Shown here one piece after another: positions 1-10,179 of a DNA stretch of 64,000 nucleotides (position 1 is its first letter; every line of letters begins with the position of its first letter). The position numbers were made by a program, and so were the translations under genes. The notes under the pieces are model-generated. The model was not told the origin of the DNA and did not search any database. It was given only the letters and a program-made list of their open reading frames with translations. Source of the DNA: Caenorhabditis remanei (taxonomy: Eukaryota; Nematoda; Chromadorea; Rhabditida; Rhabditidae); assembly GCF_010183535.1 (NCBI RefSeq), contig NC_071331.1, positions 4,402,001-4,466,000 on the forward strand, written 5' to 3'.

Positions 1-1425
1 AACATTAAAATATCACAAATTGTAAACAGTAAATGTTGAAAACTCGTTGTTCGCCAGTTGAAAAACTCTGTTTGACAACTTTTTTTGTATTCAAATGAAT
101 TGTTTTGACTAAAAATTTCGGAGATTTTCTAAATTTTTAGAAAAGCCCCACTTCTAATATTTTGCATTCAGTTTCTCTGCTTTCAATGTATACAAATAAA
201 CATAAAAGCACTGAAATTTTATAATATTATATCCTGAAAGCAAGTGTCAACTAACACTAATGATTTGGTTAAATCAAAACAAACTTCTGAAACCTTTTTT
301 TTCTACTGGCACACAAAATCTTATTTAAAAAATTGAAATGCCTGTTTCCAATATACATGAAACTCACATACATAGGTTATCTGTTGTTGTTATCAATAAA
401 TTTTAGAAATTAGAGCGGGATTTTAAATTCACATCAGACTAGTATTAAGTTTCACATTGCTACTGTTTCTGGTTTTTTTAACAGAAATTGATATTCAGAT
501 TTTATTAGGGGCTCTTTGTTTGGCAAAATGTTATCAGATTAGATCACATTATTGTTTAATAACTCTCTAAATAAATGACAATAATGTGTCATGTTAGAGT
601 AATCAGTTTTTGTTGAAACAATTAAACAAAAAACAATTAAAAATCATTAAAATCAAACTTTTTCTTGTTGTTAATTTATGTTGTAAAATTTTTATGCTAA
701 TTTCTGTTACACACCAACAATGACTCCAGTTCTGCTTCTCTTCCTATTACTTGTTGTGAGTTTGAACTTATATTTGGTAGAGACAATTTCATCTGGAAAC
801 GTGAAAACAATGCGCGAATTCCAGTTTCTGTTGCCCGCCATCAACTTGAAGTTCAAGTTGTTTTTGCTAACAATATTCTTCAAAAAATCTTTATTTCCTT
901 CTTTATACAAAAAATACCCCGTTTCAAATTGCCCACTTTTTTTACTTGTTTCAACAAAAACTGATTACTTTTTCTTAGTCAATACATTATTGCTAAATTG
1001 CGAGTATTGAAGTGTTTGAATTCAAAACCTTATAAGATAATACTGAAACTTTAAAAAAAATCTATTTGAAAAGCACTGTTTTTGAGAACCTGATATGTAT
1101 TCTAGTGTTTTCTGGTAATGAAACGAATGTTCCTGTCAGACCTAAATTACTTTTTTCAGAATGTCCTGAATTTATTAATCCGAAACCAGAACTTTATTTT
1201 CCCATTTTGAAAACTGAAGTACAGTAGCTGACACCTGAAAAATCCTAACTTTATTCTATATACTTTCTGTCTTCCAGACTTTCTTAGTCATTTTTCTAGA
1301 GCTATAAGTAACAATACAATTAGTGTCAATAATTTTGAAAATGGAGTACAATAATTCCAACCAGAGAATCTTGAAGACAGTTACACAAACACGAAATTCA
1401 TAATTTTCAACTTATTTTATAGTTT

Positions 1426-1433
1426 TGAAACAG
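1426..1433 (-). promoter_or_regulatory. 21U-RNA promoter octamer CTGTTTCA
   Basis: Exact octamer, first copy of a tandem duplicate (sister at 1767). A CGT with its T 35 nt downstream on the minus strand is the candidate RNA start. Confidence 0.6.
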
Positions 1434-1766
1434 AAAATTTCTGTAACAAGTCATACTTATGAATACAATTTTTGGGTTGGGAATAATTACTGAAAACATA
1501 TTCGAGGTGTTCGCAGTTTTACAACAAGTGGTACAGTTGGGAGGAATATGTTCTTCATTGATGTAGTGTAGTATAGAACAATAATCTTTTTATTTTTTCA
1601 GAACATGTTGAAAGAGTACTCATTTAAAAAGTCAATAGAAATTTAACTCTGAAATGTTTCCGTTGTCAATAAAACATTTCATAATAATTAAGAGGAGATT
1701 TCACTGACAAAGAGCTATTATACAATTATCACAGTCAGTGCGAATACTATTTAAAAAAATATGTTT

Positions 1767-1774
1767 TGAAACAG
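1767..1774 (-). promoter_or_regulatory. 21U-RNA promoter octamer CTGTTTCA
   Basis: Exact octamer, second copy of the 1421-2050 tandem duplicate. A T lies 36 nt downstream. Confidence 0.6.
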
Positions 1775-2077
1775 AAAATTTCTGTATCAAGTCATACTTA
1801 TTATGAAAAAAATTTTTGAATTGGGAATAATTAACGAAAATTTATTCGAGGTATTCGCAGTTCTACAACAAGTGGTACAGCTGGGAGGAATATGTACTTC
1901 ATCGATGTTGTGTAGTAAAGGTCACTAATCTTCTTATTTTTTCAGAACATGTTGAAAGAGTACTTTTTTTTAAAGTCAATAGAAATTCTTTAATTCTGAT
2001 ATGCTATTAAACAATTATCACAGTCAGTGCGAATACTATTAAAAAAACATATCAATTTGTGATAATTCATTCATCCG

Positions 2078-2083
2078 TTTATT
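2078..2083 (-). terminator. Poly(A) signal of the DSL gene
   Basis: AATAAA on the minus strand about 50 nt after the stop codon at 2132, the usual spacing for a nematode cleavage/polyadenylation signal. Confidence 0.6.
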
Positions 2084-2131
2084 CTTTAATAGCCAAGTTT
2101 CAAAATTCTTTAATTTCAATAATAAGTTATT

Positions 2132-3357
2132 TTAAGCATCATTAATCTTCAAATTATGCAACAAATGACTGGAATGTGGTCGTGTCACCTCAACCATCTC
2201 ATTATCCACAACACTTTCATACAACATCTTTGCAGTTCCAATTTCAAACTTCTTCGGATCCACTCCATACACCGACATCATCTCTACACTAGGCACCTCC
2301 TTCTCGCATTGGATTCCCGTAAATCCGACAGGACACGAGCACTGAATTCTCTCGTGGAGATTCTTCCCGAATGATGAGATACATGACCCTTTGTTCTTGC
2401 ATTTGCACCATTTCTTACTGATTGATTGTTTGCAATCCAACCCTTTTTTGCCAACTGGGCAGCCTAATTGTCCCAGGGAATTACACTCTTTCCCGACTCG
2501 ACTCGCTGTCTCGGAACAGCAGAACACATTGCATTGGTCACCGTAGTATTCGCTGAAAATTTATCAGGATTACAAAAAAAAATTTGATATGGTACTCACG
2601 TGTCACATCCAATATTGATTTTGATACCAGTGAAAGGATACATCACGGTTAATGGGGAAAGGAGGCCACGTCTCGGGATTAAAGTGGAGGTGATGGTGGC
2701 GTTGTCAATATCTAAAAAAGAAACACACATAAGACTTTTAAAATACAGTACCGTGCAGTAAGATATACGATATGGCATTTTTTGTTGAAAATGAAAAATT
2801 TGATAGGGTGTTACGGTATCACTGAATGTATAAACCATAAAACTTCATTTTCGTAGTTGACAACTTTTTTGTACGAGCACTCCCTAGAGTGTTACGTATC
2901 AACAAAGTATGTTCTTCCTCAAGTAGTTTATACATAATTTACTTCAGGGATACCGTACCACTCTCTCAAAGTTGGTAATTTTCAACTTAAATAGGCCTAA
3001 TTGTATATCTTACTGCTGTGTTGTGTTAGAACTCACCCAATCGATCCTGATTAATCACAAAAACAGTTATAATGATGGTTTCATTGAAATCAATTGGAAT
3101 TTTTGCAAGTTTTTCTGTCTTATTCGGAGAGACGAGGAATGGAACGAGACGGGAGTTGGAGCTATTAGTATTGAGACTTGAGACATTTAACACAGATTTC
3201 AGATTGAAGTCACTTTTGAAAGACACCTCTAGATATCCGGTACACTTGACCTATAAAAACTATTCTGTTTTCAAAGAGAATTCAAAAAAATTTAACAACC
3301 GACCTGACTGAAAACGAGGAATAGAATTCCAAAAAGAAGAGAGTAGTAGTGATTCAT
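2132..3357 (-). CDS. Secreted DSL-family Notch ligand (single EGF repeat)
   Basis: Four-exon gene: 3304-3357, 3037-3250, 2600-2711 and 2132-2552 (introns 3251-3303, 2712-3036, 2553-2599, all GT-AG). They join to 801 nt, 266 aa. Exon 1 encodes a hydrophobic signal peptide (MNHYYSLLFGILFLVFSQ). Residues about 20-120 form an N-terminal ligand-like region with several N-glycosylation sequons. Residues 125-167 carry the exact DSL cysteine spacing C-X8-C-X3-C-X11-C-X7-C-X8-C with the YYG motif. One EGF-like repeat follows (about 176-210, ending CPVGFTGIQC). The last ~56 residues have no transmembrane segment, so the product should be secreted. Known family role: Delta/Serrate/LAG-2 proteins bind LIN-12/GLP-1 Notch receptors, and nematodes have several small secreted DSL co-ligands. 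An extra Cys (139) adjoins the third DSL cysteine. I cannot assign the exact paralogue. Confidence 0.88.
2753..3018. mobile_element. Palindromic MITE in DSL intron 2
   Basis: The outer ends are inverted (TGCAGTAAGATATAC on the left, GTATATCTTACTGC on the right). Inner pairs also match: GTTACGGTATCACTGAATG against a copy near 2935-2965. This explains most of the only long intron of the DSL gene. Confidence 0.5.
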
Positions 3358-3534
3358 AATGCGTACAGAATGGGGGAAAAATAAGAGAATATGAATATTT
3401 TCTCTGCCGGATTGCTATCTTTTGACCTTTACGGCATCAGATAAAGGCATCAGATAGGATATTAGATAAGATAATGGGGGAGGGAACGGTTTTTGTACAA
3501 AGATTAGTTAAGATTACTGTTTGAATGGAATAGA

Positions 3535-4404
3535 TACTCGGCTACTTTCCGCTACAGTTGTGCAGCACTAACGCAGCAGTTATTCGTAGAGTTTACTCCT
3601 GCTGCGTCAGAGGCGCGCAAGTGTTGCATGAATGCTGCACAGTTGTTGCATCAGTGCTGCCGGCGTGCTGCATGCGCTCATTGCTTCTCGTTTCTAATCA
3701 GTATAGTTAATTTGTGAACAGAATAACAGAAATAACTATTAATATTTATTTTAAGAATATAAAATTTTAAAAAATAAAAGCAAAAACAAAAAACTTAGAA
3801 ACGTCATTGAAATTCCATGTTGACCGACAGTCGGTGAAGTTTCCAAGTTCCTTATATCTGTAGACGTCCGGTGCCCCAAGCTCATCGACTTTAGAACTGA
3901 AAAAGAATATTTCAATGAAATTCGGTTGGGAAACAACTCACATTTTTAGATCATGTCTTGCTGAAAACGCTTCAAAAGTCCAAATTTTTTATCGAACAGG
4001 CGAATTATGTTGATCAGCTGCTCTCTCTGACTCGTTTCTGCCATCCAGACACATTCTTCTTCTGAAAAATAATATTTTCAAAAAATAGAGTAAAAATAAG
4101 TCGGAAAATGAGAAAACTTGTCAAATAGACAATAAATAATCATTGGAAAAAATGGAAAAATGCAGCCAAACTCCAATTTGCATTGGAGCGAATATACAGT
4201 TGCTGCGCGACTGTTGTGAGATTGTTGCACAACTGGTGCATGCCCCAAAAACAAGGGAACCATCAGTCGCAGTGACGTGAAAGCTGTGTAACTGTTGCAT
4301 ATGTTCTGATTTTTCCTAATTGCTGTAGAACTGTTGCAATCTTGTCGCGTAACTGTTGCAAAAGCTGTGAATGCTGCGTAACTGTTGCGGGAAGTAGCCG
4401 AGTA
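3535..4404. mobile_element. Non-autonomous TIR element with CTGTTGCA subterminal repeats
   Basis: Terminal inverted repeats CTCGGCTACTTTCC..GGAAGTAGCCGAG are flanked by TA on both sides (3535-36, 4403-04), suggesting a TA target duplication. The subterminal regions carry many CTGTTGCA/CTGTTGTG copies, typical of transposase-binding arrays. The short reading frames inside do not resemble a transposase. A right-hand partial copy is at about 47394-47717. Confidence 0.65.
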
Positions 4405-4832
4405 ACACTCGGTTAAATGAGTATTTTGTTGAGCTGAAACCTTTTTTTAAATTGACAGAACTCAGTATGAACGAAGCATGAAACACAATTTTCAGTTTTC
4501 AGGACATTACTGTTGTTACAGGCAAACAAATTACTCGGAGTTGCGAAATCTCGACCCAGTCCAGATACAAAAAATGTGCACAATTTTTTCACGAAAGTTT
4601 ATTAAAAATAGTCGAAAATCCTAAGTTGCGGTTTTATGATATTTAAAAAAATAGTCAAAAATTCCACCCGGCCCGTTGCATGTCTGAAATTATTGTATTT
4701 TATGAAAAAAAAGATATTTTACGTATTTTCGGCAAATAAACTACATAGTACAACTTGTAAAACCAACCGAGATAAAATGAAGACAATGCATATCAAAAAC
4801 AATGTTGAACAATTTTTTTATCGTCTAACATG

Positions 4833-4853
4833 TTTCAATTCTTCCGCGTATTA
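4833..4853 (-). ncRNA. Candidate 21U-RNA
   Basis: Predicted 21-mer starting with U at 4853, 35 nt after the octamer at 4888-4895. Inferred from spacing only; no expression evidence. Confidence 0.35.
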
Positions 4854-4887
4854 TCAAATCGTTATTTTTCCACATTCATGCAGACGA

Positions 4888-4895
4888 TGAAACAG
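4888..4895 (-). promoter_or_regulatory. 21U-RNA promoter octamer CTGTTTCA
   Basis: Exact octamer. TA lies exactly 35 nt downstream (T at 4853), giving a candidate 21-mer beginning TAATACGCGG. Confidence 0.65.
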
Positions 4896-5287
4896 AAAAT
4901 ATAGTTCTTTACTTTGATACAACAAGCATTGTACTTTTCTGAAATCCTTCTGTGAACGGAGTAATGAGCCGTCAAACTTTTCATATTGTTCATGTATTAT
5001 CGAATCGTTATTTTTTCAGATTCATATGGACGGTGCAACAGTAAAAATATAGTTTTGTGTTAATGTTTTAGTAAGCTTTCGAAAAACTAGTTAAATTTTA
5101 ATTTTTTTGAATTTTTTTCAGGAGTAGAGATTCTTGTTGTTGTGGACCAATATATTGTACCTTTTCAGTATGAGAAAAGGAAATCACTAAAACAGAATAA
5201 ATTGACTAGGAGTTTGAATAACCATCATTTTTTGGCGTCTTGTTTAAGCAAATGACTGAAAATTTCTAAATTTCTAAATTGACATCT

Positions 5288-5780
5288 TGTCCGGTACCTA
5301 CCGGTTTTATCTCTACAAAGTCCATAAAGTCACTCCAAGTCTTAGACTTGCCTTCATAACTCGCGGGTTCGATTCAAATGCGCTCTAGCGCATTGTATCT
5401 ATTCTCCGGCGCGAACATGTCAAAGTGAAGAGAAAAAGAGAATTGTAATCATTCTTGAGCTTGGGGTCACCTAGAGTTAGGTGATTTTTACCCGTTTCAG
5501 TCAAGTTTCGCCCGTTTATACTTTTTGGGTGGTTTTTGTCACCTGTTTTCTATCGTTTTAATTAGCTTTTGTTTGTCTTTCTAGCTTAGGGTAGCTATTA
5601 GACTCATTCTTACTTTCTCGTTCTTTTGTAATCGATTATCGAGAAGATAATCGATTGATTGTTACTAGAATAAATTCGTAACTATCTAGAAAACTGTTTT
5701 TATTGATTTCTTGTCTTTCCGCTTATTGTCTGTTTACCAGAAGCTAGCGTGACACCGTTGTCACGTCTAACTTTCTGACT
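5288..5780 (+). repeat. 5' LTR
   Basis: Starts TGTCCGGT and ends CTTTCTGACT. The first ~280 and last ~90 bases match the 3' LTR closely, but the middle (about 5560-5690) is unrelated. It contains a perfect 11-bp hairpin (5630-5656) followed 12 nt later by AATAAA (5669-5674). Confidence 0.85.
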
Positions 5781-5798
5781 TGGGGGCCGAACGCCGTT
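5781..5798 (+). other. Putative primer binding site
   Basis: TGGGGGCCGAACGCC immediately follows the 5' LTR; the leading TGG complements a tRNA CCA end. The priming tRNA is not identified. Confidence 0.5.
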
Positions 5799-5855
5799 GT
5801 TTGACCTCTCGTTACCGAAATCTTCTTCGGAAGACGAGAATTGTTCATTTCGTTG

Positions 5856-6130
5856 GTTTTTCTTACACGTGGACCCGGAAAGAAAAACTAGCGAAGTGAT
5901 AAGAACTCTGTTTTTTGCTTACACGTGGACCCGGAAAGCAAAAATCAGTTTTCGCTGCCTCTAGTATAAGAATTGTCTGTTGCTACACGTGAACCCGGAA
6001 GCACAGTCAGTTTTTATTTGTCTCTTGTTGGAAATTGTGTGTGCTACACGTGAGCCCGGAAGCACATTCAGTTTTCTCTGCCTCTTGTTACAAAATTAAG
6101 TGTTGCTACACGTGATCCCGGAAGCACACT
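5856..6130 (+). repeat. Five hairpin repeats in the retrotransposon leader
   Basis: Five units spaced 56-64 nt share the loop ACACGTGRNCCCGGA (loops at 5865, 5921, 5985, 6046 and 6108). Each is enclosed by complementary arms whose sequence changes between units while pairing is kept: GTTTTTCTT/AAGAAAAAC, TTTTTGCTT/AAGCAAAAA, CTGTTGCT/AGCACAG (one bulge), GTGTGCT/AGCACAT (last pair wobble), AGTGTTGCT/AGCACACT (one bulge). The array lies between the primer site and gag, where LTR elements carry dimerisation and packaging signals. The loop palindrome CACGTG could form kissing contacts; this function is inferred. Confidence 0.85.
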
Positions 6131-6513
6131 CAATTTTTGTCAGTTTTACTGATTTCGGCACATAATTTTCAACGGAAACTTCGATTTTCCGGGGAAATTA
6201 TTGATTTTTTTCGTCGGAAATTAATTTTCGGTGAAAATTTCGTGCTGAAACAGTAAAATTTTTCGAAAAGGCTAATATTTGAATTAGAATTTGGCAAAAA
6301 CATTGCGAATTTCTAAAATTCAAGTATTTTCTTGTCGGAAAATTCAAATTGTTCGCAGAGAATAACTGTGTGTGAATTTTTCGGAGAAGCTGTATCATTT
6401 CTTCGAAATAATCGTCATTTCATCGTGAATTTACATCTTTTTCGTCAACATAGCCTTGCGAAATTGAATAATCAAGTATAATTTTCCAGGGTAAACTCTA
6501 TCATTGCGAGAAA

Positions 6514-9500
6514 ATGGCGGACATCGACGAAGACGAAGCGACGAGAAGGGCTGAAGAAGAGGCGAATCGATTGGCTGAAGAAGAGGCGAATCGATTGGCT
6601 GAGGAAGAAAGAATTCGACTGGAAAACGAATTGTTGGAAGAAGAAGAGCCAATGGAGGAAGGAGAGGAAGAGAAACGAGTCCAGGAGGTGAGATTAGCGG
6701 AAATTGAAAAGGTTATCAATGAAACCTGCATTGACATCAAAAACCAGACAAAATTCAGCACGAAACAGTGTAGAGTATTGTTGTCCCCACTCATTGGGAA
6801 AATTCTAGAAGTAGAAGAACAATTCCGTGGGAAAAAGAAAGAAAGTGAATTCTGGGAAAATACGAATGTCAAGCTAAATAAAACTGTTTTGTCATTGCAG
6901 GACGAATTGGAGACAAAAAGTCAACAGCAGCCGCCGACGTCACTCGAAGAGCCAACAGCAACAAGTGTGTTGTCCGGTCAATCGACACAGGGAAATCAAG
7001 AAAGAATAAAGCTGGTGAGTTTGCTAGAAGCCAATGAGATTCATACCGAAGCGGAATTGAACAAGTTGTTTGAGAAATACGAACAATTGGAGTATGAATT
7101 AAGCGTCAAAATGGAATATTTGCAGCGTTCTCAACGTCAAACGGACTCGTTTCGTTCGGAACTATGTAGATTGAAGGTGAAGTGCGATCAACAACAACAA
7201 AAGCTTCTCGCCGAAGAGGAAAAAGTAAAGAAGATGTCGGAAGAGTTGAAAGTGAAGTATCCCAATCTTCGTGCAAATTCGTCGACTCGTGCCGGTGAGT
7301 GTAACCAGCAAAAGGGGGAGCGAAAAGAAAGTACGCGTTACTATAATGCAGACACATCCGAAATCATTGATACGATTCCTATGCAAGAATCGCTTGATTC
7401 TGGGAGAAATTGGAATCAAAGGATCGTTGAACAAAGTGCTCAAAGAAACATTATTGTTCATAATGAACATGAAATGTCAAACATGAATGCTCAATGGAGA
7501 ATGGCACAAGCTTTGCCAGACCCTCCAGTATTCTCTGCAGGAAAGAATTCTGTAAATGCTGAAACTTTTGAGAGGGCATTTTATATGAAATACAGATTCT
7601 TCGACATTGAGGCTCAGAAAAACTTTCTTGAAACGAGATTCCTGTCTGGAAACGCGTTGACAGTGTATAAAGGATTACCGGAGGCGGACAAAAATTCCGT
7701 TTCGCGTATTCTCGATGCTATCAAACGACGGTTGAGTCAGTCGGATTCAGAAGAGTCGCGTCGTGCGAAAAGCAAATTTCAAGCGTTGAAATTGCACAAA
7801 GAGCAAACTGTTCAAGACTTTTGTCTCATTATGGACGAAGTTGTTCGTATTGGTTACAAAGGAGTGCCTGAATACCAAATTTCTTCAATGAAAACAACAA
7901 AGTTGCTTGATGAAATGAGGGAGCACACTGTTTTTGAAGTTTTGCTTCAAATTCTAGGTTCGCAGCTAAGAAATTGTCCTGTTGAGGAACAATATGAATT
8001 GTGCCGAGTAGAAGCAACAATGTTTGACGAAGAATGGAGAAGTGGGAAAAGGAAAGCGGCGCAACATGAGAAGAGAATGAACCGAGAGCAGTCGGATCAA
8101 TATTCTAATAACGTGCCGCGCACAGGGTTTACACAGAACAATGCATCCATCCCACAACAGTCCTCCAGATTCAACAGATACACTCCAAACAGACAATCGA
8201 ATAGTTATCAAACTAATTCGGGATTTGATTCCAATAGCAGTCAATGCACATCAACCACTGGTCAACAACAAAATTTCAGCACAAGCACTGACTTGAATAA
8301 TCAAAGTGTGCAGAAGACTGATCAACAGAATCAAGGGCCGAAAGGTTATGTGTACAATGAGAAAAGTCCGGAATGTTGGAAGAATTTAGTCCACAGTTCT
8401 GAGTCTGCTAATAACGCGTCGAGTAGTGCGTTGGGGTTTCACAAATGCAGTGAATGCAATCTGACTGGTTGTCATGCACCTACTTGTTCGAGAGCGCCTG
8501 GGTCAAATACATCAAAAGTGAAAATAAATTCAACTATTGTTTGTTTCAGATGCGATCAGCAAGGACACATCGCTTCGAAGTGTCCGACACGGAATGCTTC
8601 GATACAAGAAGTTCGAGTAGCTCCGGAAATTCAGTCGAAAGTGGAAAATCAGAAGTTCAAAATGAAGTCTGATACAAAATGTTCAAGTGATAAGGAATCA
8701 GAAAGGAAACTGATTGATCACGAGAGGGAAACAAAAGATCTGTGTGAAGGGCAGAGTGTTGCTGCTAGTGTTGTCAAGAAAGATATGGTTATTGATGTGG
8801 ACAGAGTGCCAATTAAAAGCATCAATTCCATTGAATTTTCTGTTATGAATTCCGATGAGATGTTGCGTAGTGGGGATACAAAGGATGATGGACTTCAGAC
8901 CTCCTGCACACAACACGCGCATACAAAGGACAATAATGTTGGTGTGAACAGGGAGTTCACAGAAGCCAATAGTCAGAAAAACGGATATTGTGATGAAGAG
9001 CATAAATCTGAAAGGGATCAGAGATTATGTAGTATTTCATTGACGAAAACCAAGAAGCAAAGTGTCCAACAGAAGAAAGTTTCTGATGTGATTTCAAGTT
9101 TTGGAGATCTGAAGAGAGATCAGAAAGAACATAATGTTCAGAAAAATATAGTGAACTATGAGTCGACGCAGTCGTACATGTCTTCAGAAGATGGAGATGG
9201 AAAGAAAAAGAGGAATACAGTGGACCAGAAAGCTGTCGACAATGTTATGTGTCAAGGTCCCCCACTGAATTTCATAGAAAATTCTTCAAGTCTCAATCAA
9301 TATGATAATGTGGATGCTAACGAAGCAACAGATATTGTGAAGATAAACACATCAAAATCAAAGTTTCTCAATCAAAAGTGCCCCAAAAAGCCTGGACTAC
9401 AAAAAACGGGAGATGACACCTGCGGTGTTAATTTTCCAAAGAAATCCAAACGGCGTAACAAGGAGGAAACCAGTCCGAGAACGGATCCACCAGTAATACT

Positions 9501-9897
9501 TCGTTTTGATTCGGATCTATGGTTGCATGATACCTCACCGGGATCATTGGATTCTGACAATGACGATCAACTCGATTCCTATCAAAAATGGAAAAGAGCT
9601 GTTCCAAAGATGTTCAAATCCCAAGTGGTGCCTCGTCCTCTGAAGGATCCACCAACTTCAACAAATCAATCGACTTGGAGTGACACCAAGTTCGAATCTG
9701 CCAAGGAGTCACCTCGTCCACTCAATGATCCACCGGATTCATGGATGGAGGATGTCAATTGGAGACGCATGCAGGAGGAGTATCGCCCTCGAAAGGACCC
9801 ACCGAGCCCATATTGTCAACATGGTCATAGGAACCTACTTGGATGTCTTCAGTCTACGCAGTTCTTGCCGACTCCGATGTCTACGGTCAGCAGCTAG
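6514..9897 (+). CDS. Retrotransposon Gag polyprotein (1127 aa)
   Basis: One intact reading frame. The ATG at 6514 is the first in the leader's open frame and follows an acceptor-like TTTTCCAG (6483-6489). Residues about 1-60 are very acidic with EEANRLAEE repeats, followed by predicted coiled coil to about 250. Residues about 335-500 resemble a retrotransposon Gag core (helical, KFQALKLHKEQTVQDF). A Q/N-rich linker follows. C645/C648/H654/C658 is an imperfect zinc knuckle and C677-X2-C680-X4-H685-X4-C690 a canonical CCHC knuckle for RNA binding. The long C-terminal region carries spaced PR(P/T)..DPP repeats (about 988, 1040, 1067, 1092), possible late-domain-like or assembly motifs. Gag normally forms cytoplasmic particles packaging element RNA. 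It is unusually long for Gag alone and has no stop or frameshift, suggesting recent activity or retained function. Confidence 0.85.
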   Translation: MADIDEDEATRRAEEEANRLAEEEANRLAEEERIRLENELLEEEEPMEEGEEEKRVQEVRLAEIEKVINETCIDIKNQTKFSTKQCRVLLSPLIGKILEVEEQFRGKKKESEFWENTNVKLNKTVLSLQDELETKSQQQPPTSLEEPTATSVLSGQSTQGNQERIKLVSLLEANEIHTEAELNKLFEKYEQLEYELSVKMEYLQRSQRQTDSFRSELCRLKVKCDQQQQKLLAEEEKVKKMSEELKVKYPNLRANSSTRAGECNQQKGERKESTRYYNADTSEIIDTIPMQESLDSGRNWNQRIVEQSAQRNIIVHNEHEMSNMNAQWRMAQALPDPPVFSAGKNSVNAETFERAFYMKYRFFDIEAQKNFLETRFLSGNALTVYKGLPEADKNSVSRILDAIKRRLSQSDSEESRRAKSKFQALKLHKEQTVQDFCLIMDEVVRIGYKGVPEYQISSMKTTKLLDEMREHTVFEVLLQILGSQLRNCPVEEQYELCRVEATMFDEEWRSGKRKAAQHEKRMNREQSDQYSNNVPRTGFTQNNASIPQQSSRFNRYTPNRQSNSYQTNSGFDSNSSQCTSTTGQQQNFSTSTDLNNQSVQKTDQQNQGPKGYVYNEKSPECWKNLVHSSESANNASSSALGFHKCSECNLTGCHAPTCSRAPGSNTSKVKINSTIVCFRCDQQGHIASKCPTRNASIQEVRVAPEIQSKVENQKFKMKSDTKCSSDKESERKLIDHERETKDLCEGQSVAASVVKKDMVIDVDRVPIKSINSIEFSVMNSDEMLRSGDTKDDGLQTSCTQHAHTKDNNVGVNREFTEANSQKNGYCDEEHKSERDQRLCSISLTKTKKQSVQQKKVSDVISSFGDLKRDQKEHNVQKNIVNYESTQSYMSSEDGDGKKKRNTVDQKAVDNVMCQGPPLNFIENSSSLNQYDNVDANEATDIVKINTSKSKFLNQKCPKKPGLQKTGDDTCGVNFPKKSKRRNKEETSPRTDPPVILRFDSDLWLHDTSPGSLDSDNDDQLDSYQKWKRAVPKMFKSQVVPRPLKDPPTSTNQSTWSDTKFESAKESPRPLNDPPDSWMEDVNWRRMQEEYRPRKDPPSPYCQHGHRNLLGCLQSTQFLPTPMSTVSS

Positions 9898-10179
9898 ATT
9901 CTCTTCACTACCGGAGTTCTAATATAATAATCCTTTTATCTTTCTTATTTATTTATTTTTAGTCTATAGTTTTATTCCCCCCTTTCCAACGACGATATTA
10001 CCCCCCATGTCCTTATCATTTTCTATAACTCTTTATCTACTTTTTATCATATTCTATATTTCTATAGTGTTTAAGTTAAACCCAAAAAAGCTCAATCTTT
10101 TGTATCTCCTAGTATCTTCACGAGTGTTCCGTGTCATTCATTAAAGCCACGGGAGAAGGGACTTGAAAGGACCCCGAGA

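Larger units (their letters stand above)
1..2077. other. Gene-free AT-rich stretch with duplicated piRNA-type locus
   Basis: I see no convincing protein-coding exon here. The block at about 1421-1762 is repeated at about 1763-2050: both share the stretch around the octamer, a GGTACAG..GGGAGGAATATG segment and the CACAGTCAGTGCGAATAC segment. Each copy begins with one minus-strand CTGTTTCA octamer. The rest (1-1420) is low-complexity AT-rich sequence. Confidence 0.6.
4405..5287. other. AT-rich stretch, one piRNA-type promoter
   Basis: No gene is visible. It holds one exact octamer at 4888 and two near matches (ATGTTTCA near 4830, GCAACAGT near 5035) that look like decayed copies, since similar flanking sequence repeats. 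Confidence 0.4.

Noticed and set aside
5856..6130. Regularly spaced repeats resembling a CRISPR array
   Set aside because: Only the 15-nt loop is constant, the arms covary, and they sit in a eukaryotic retrotransposon leader.
6246..6253. TGAAACAG in the retrotransposon leader
   Set aside because: Inside an LTR element, a single chance match is expected.
9898..10179. Search for pol remnants between gag and the 3' LTR
   Set aside because: Less than 300 bp, with no reverse-transcriptase or integrase motif in any frame.
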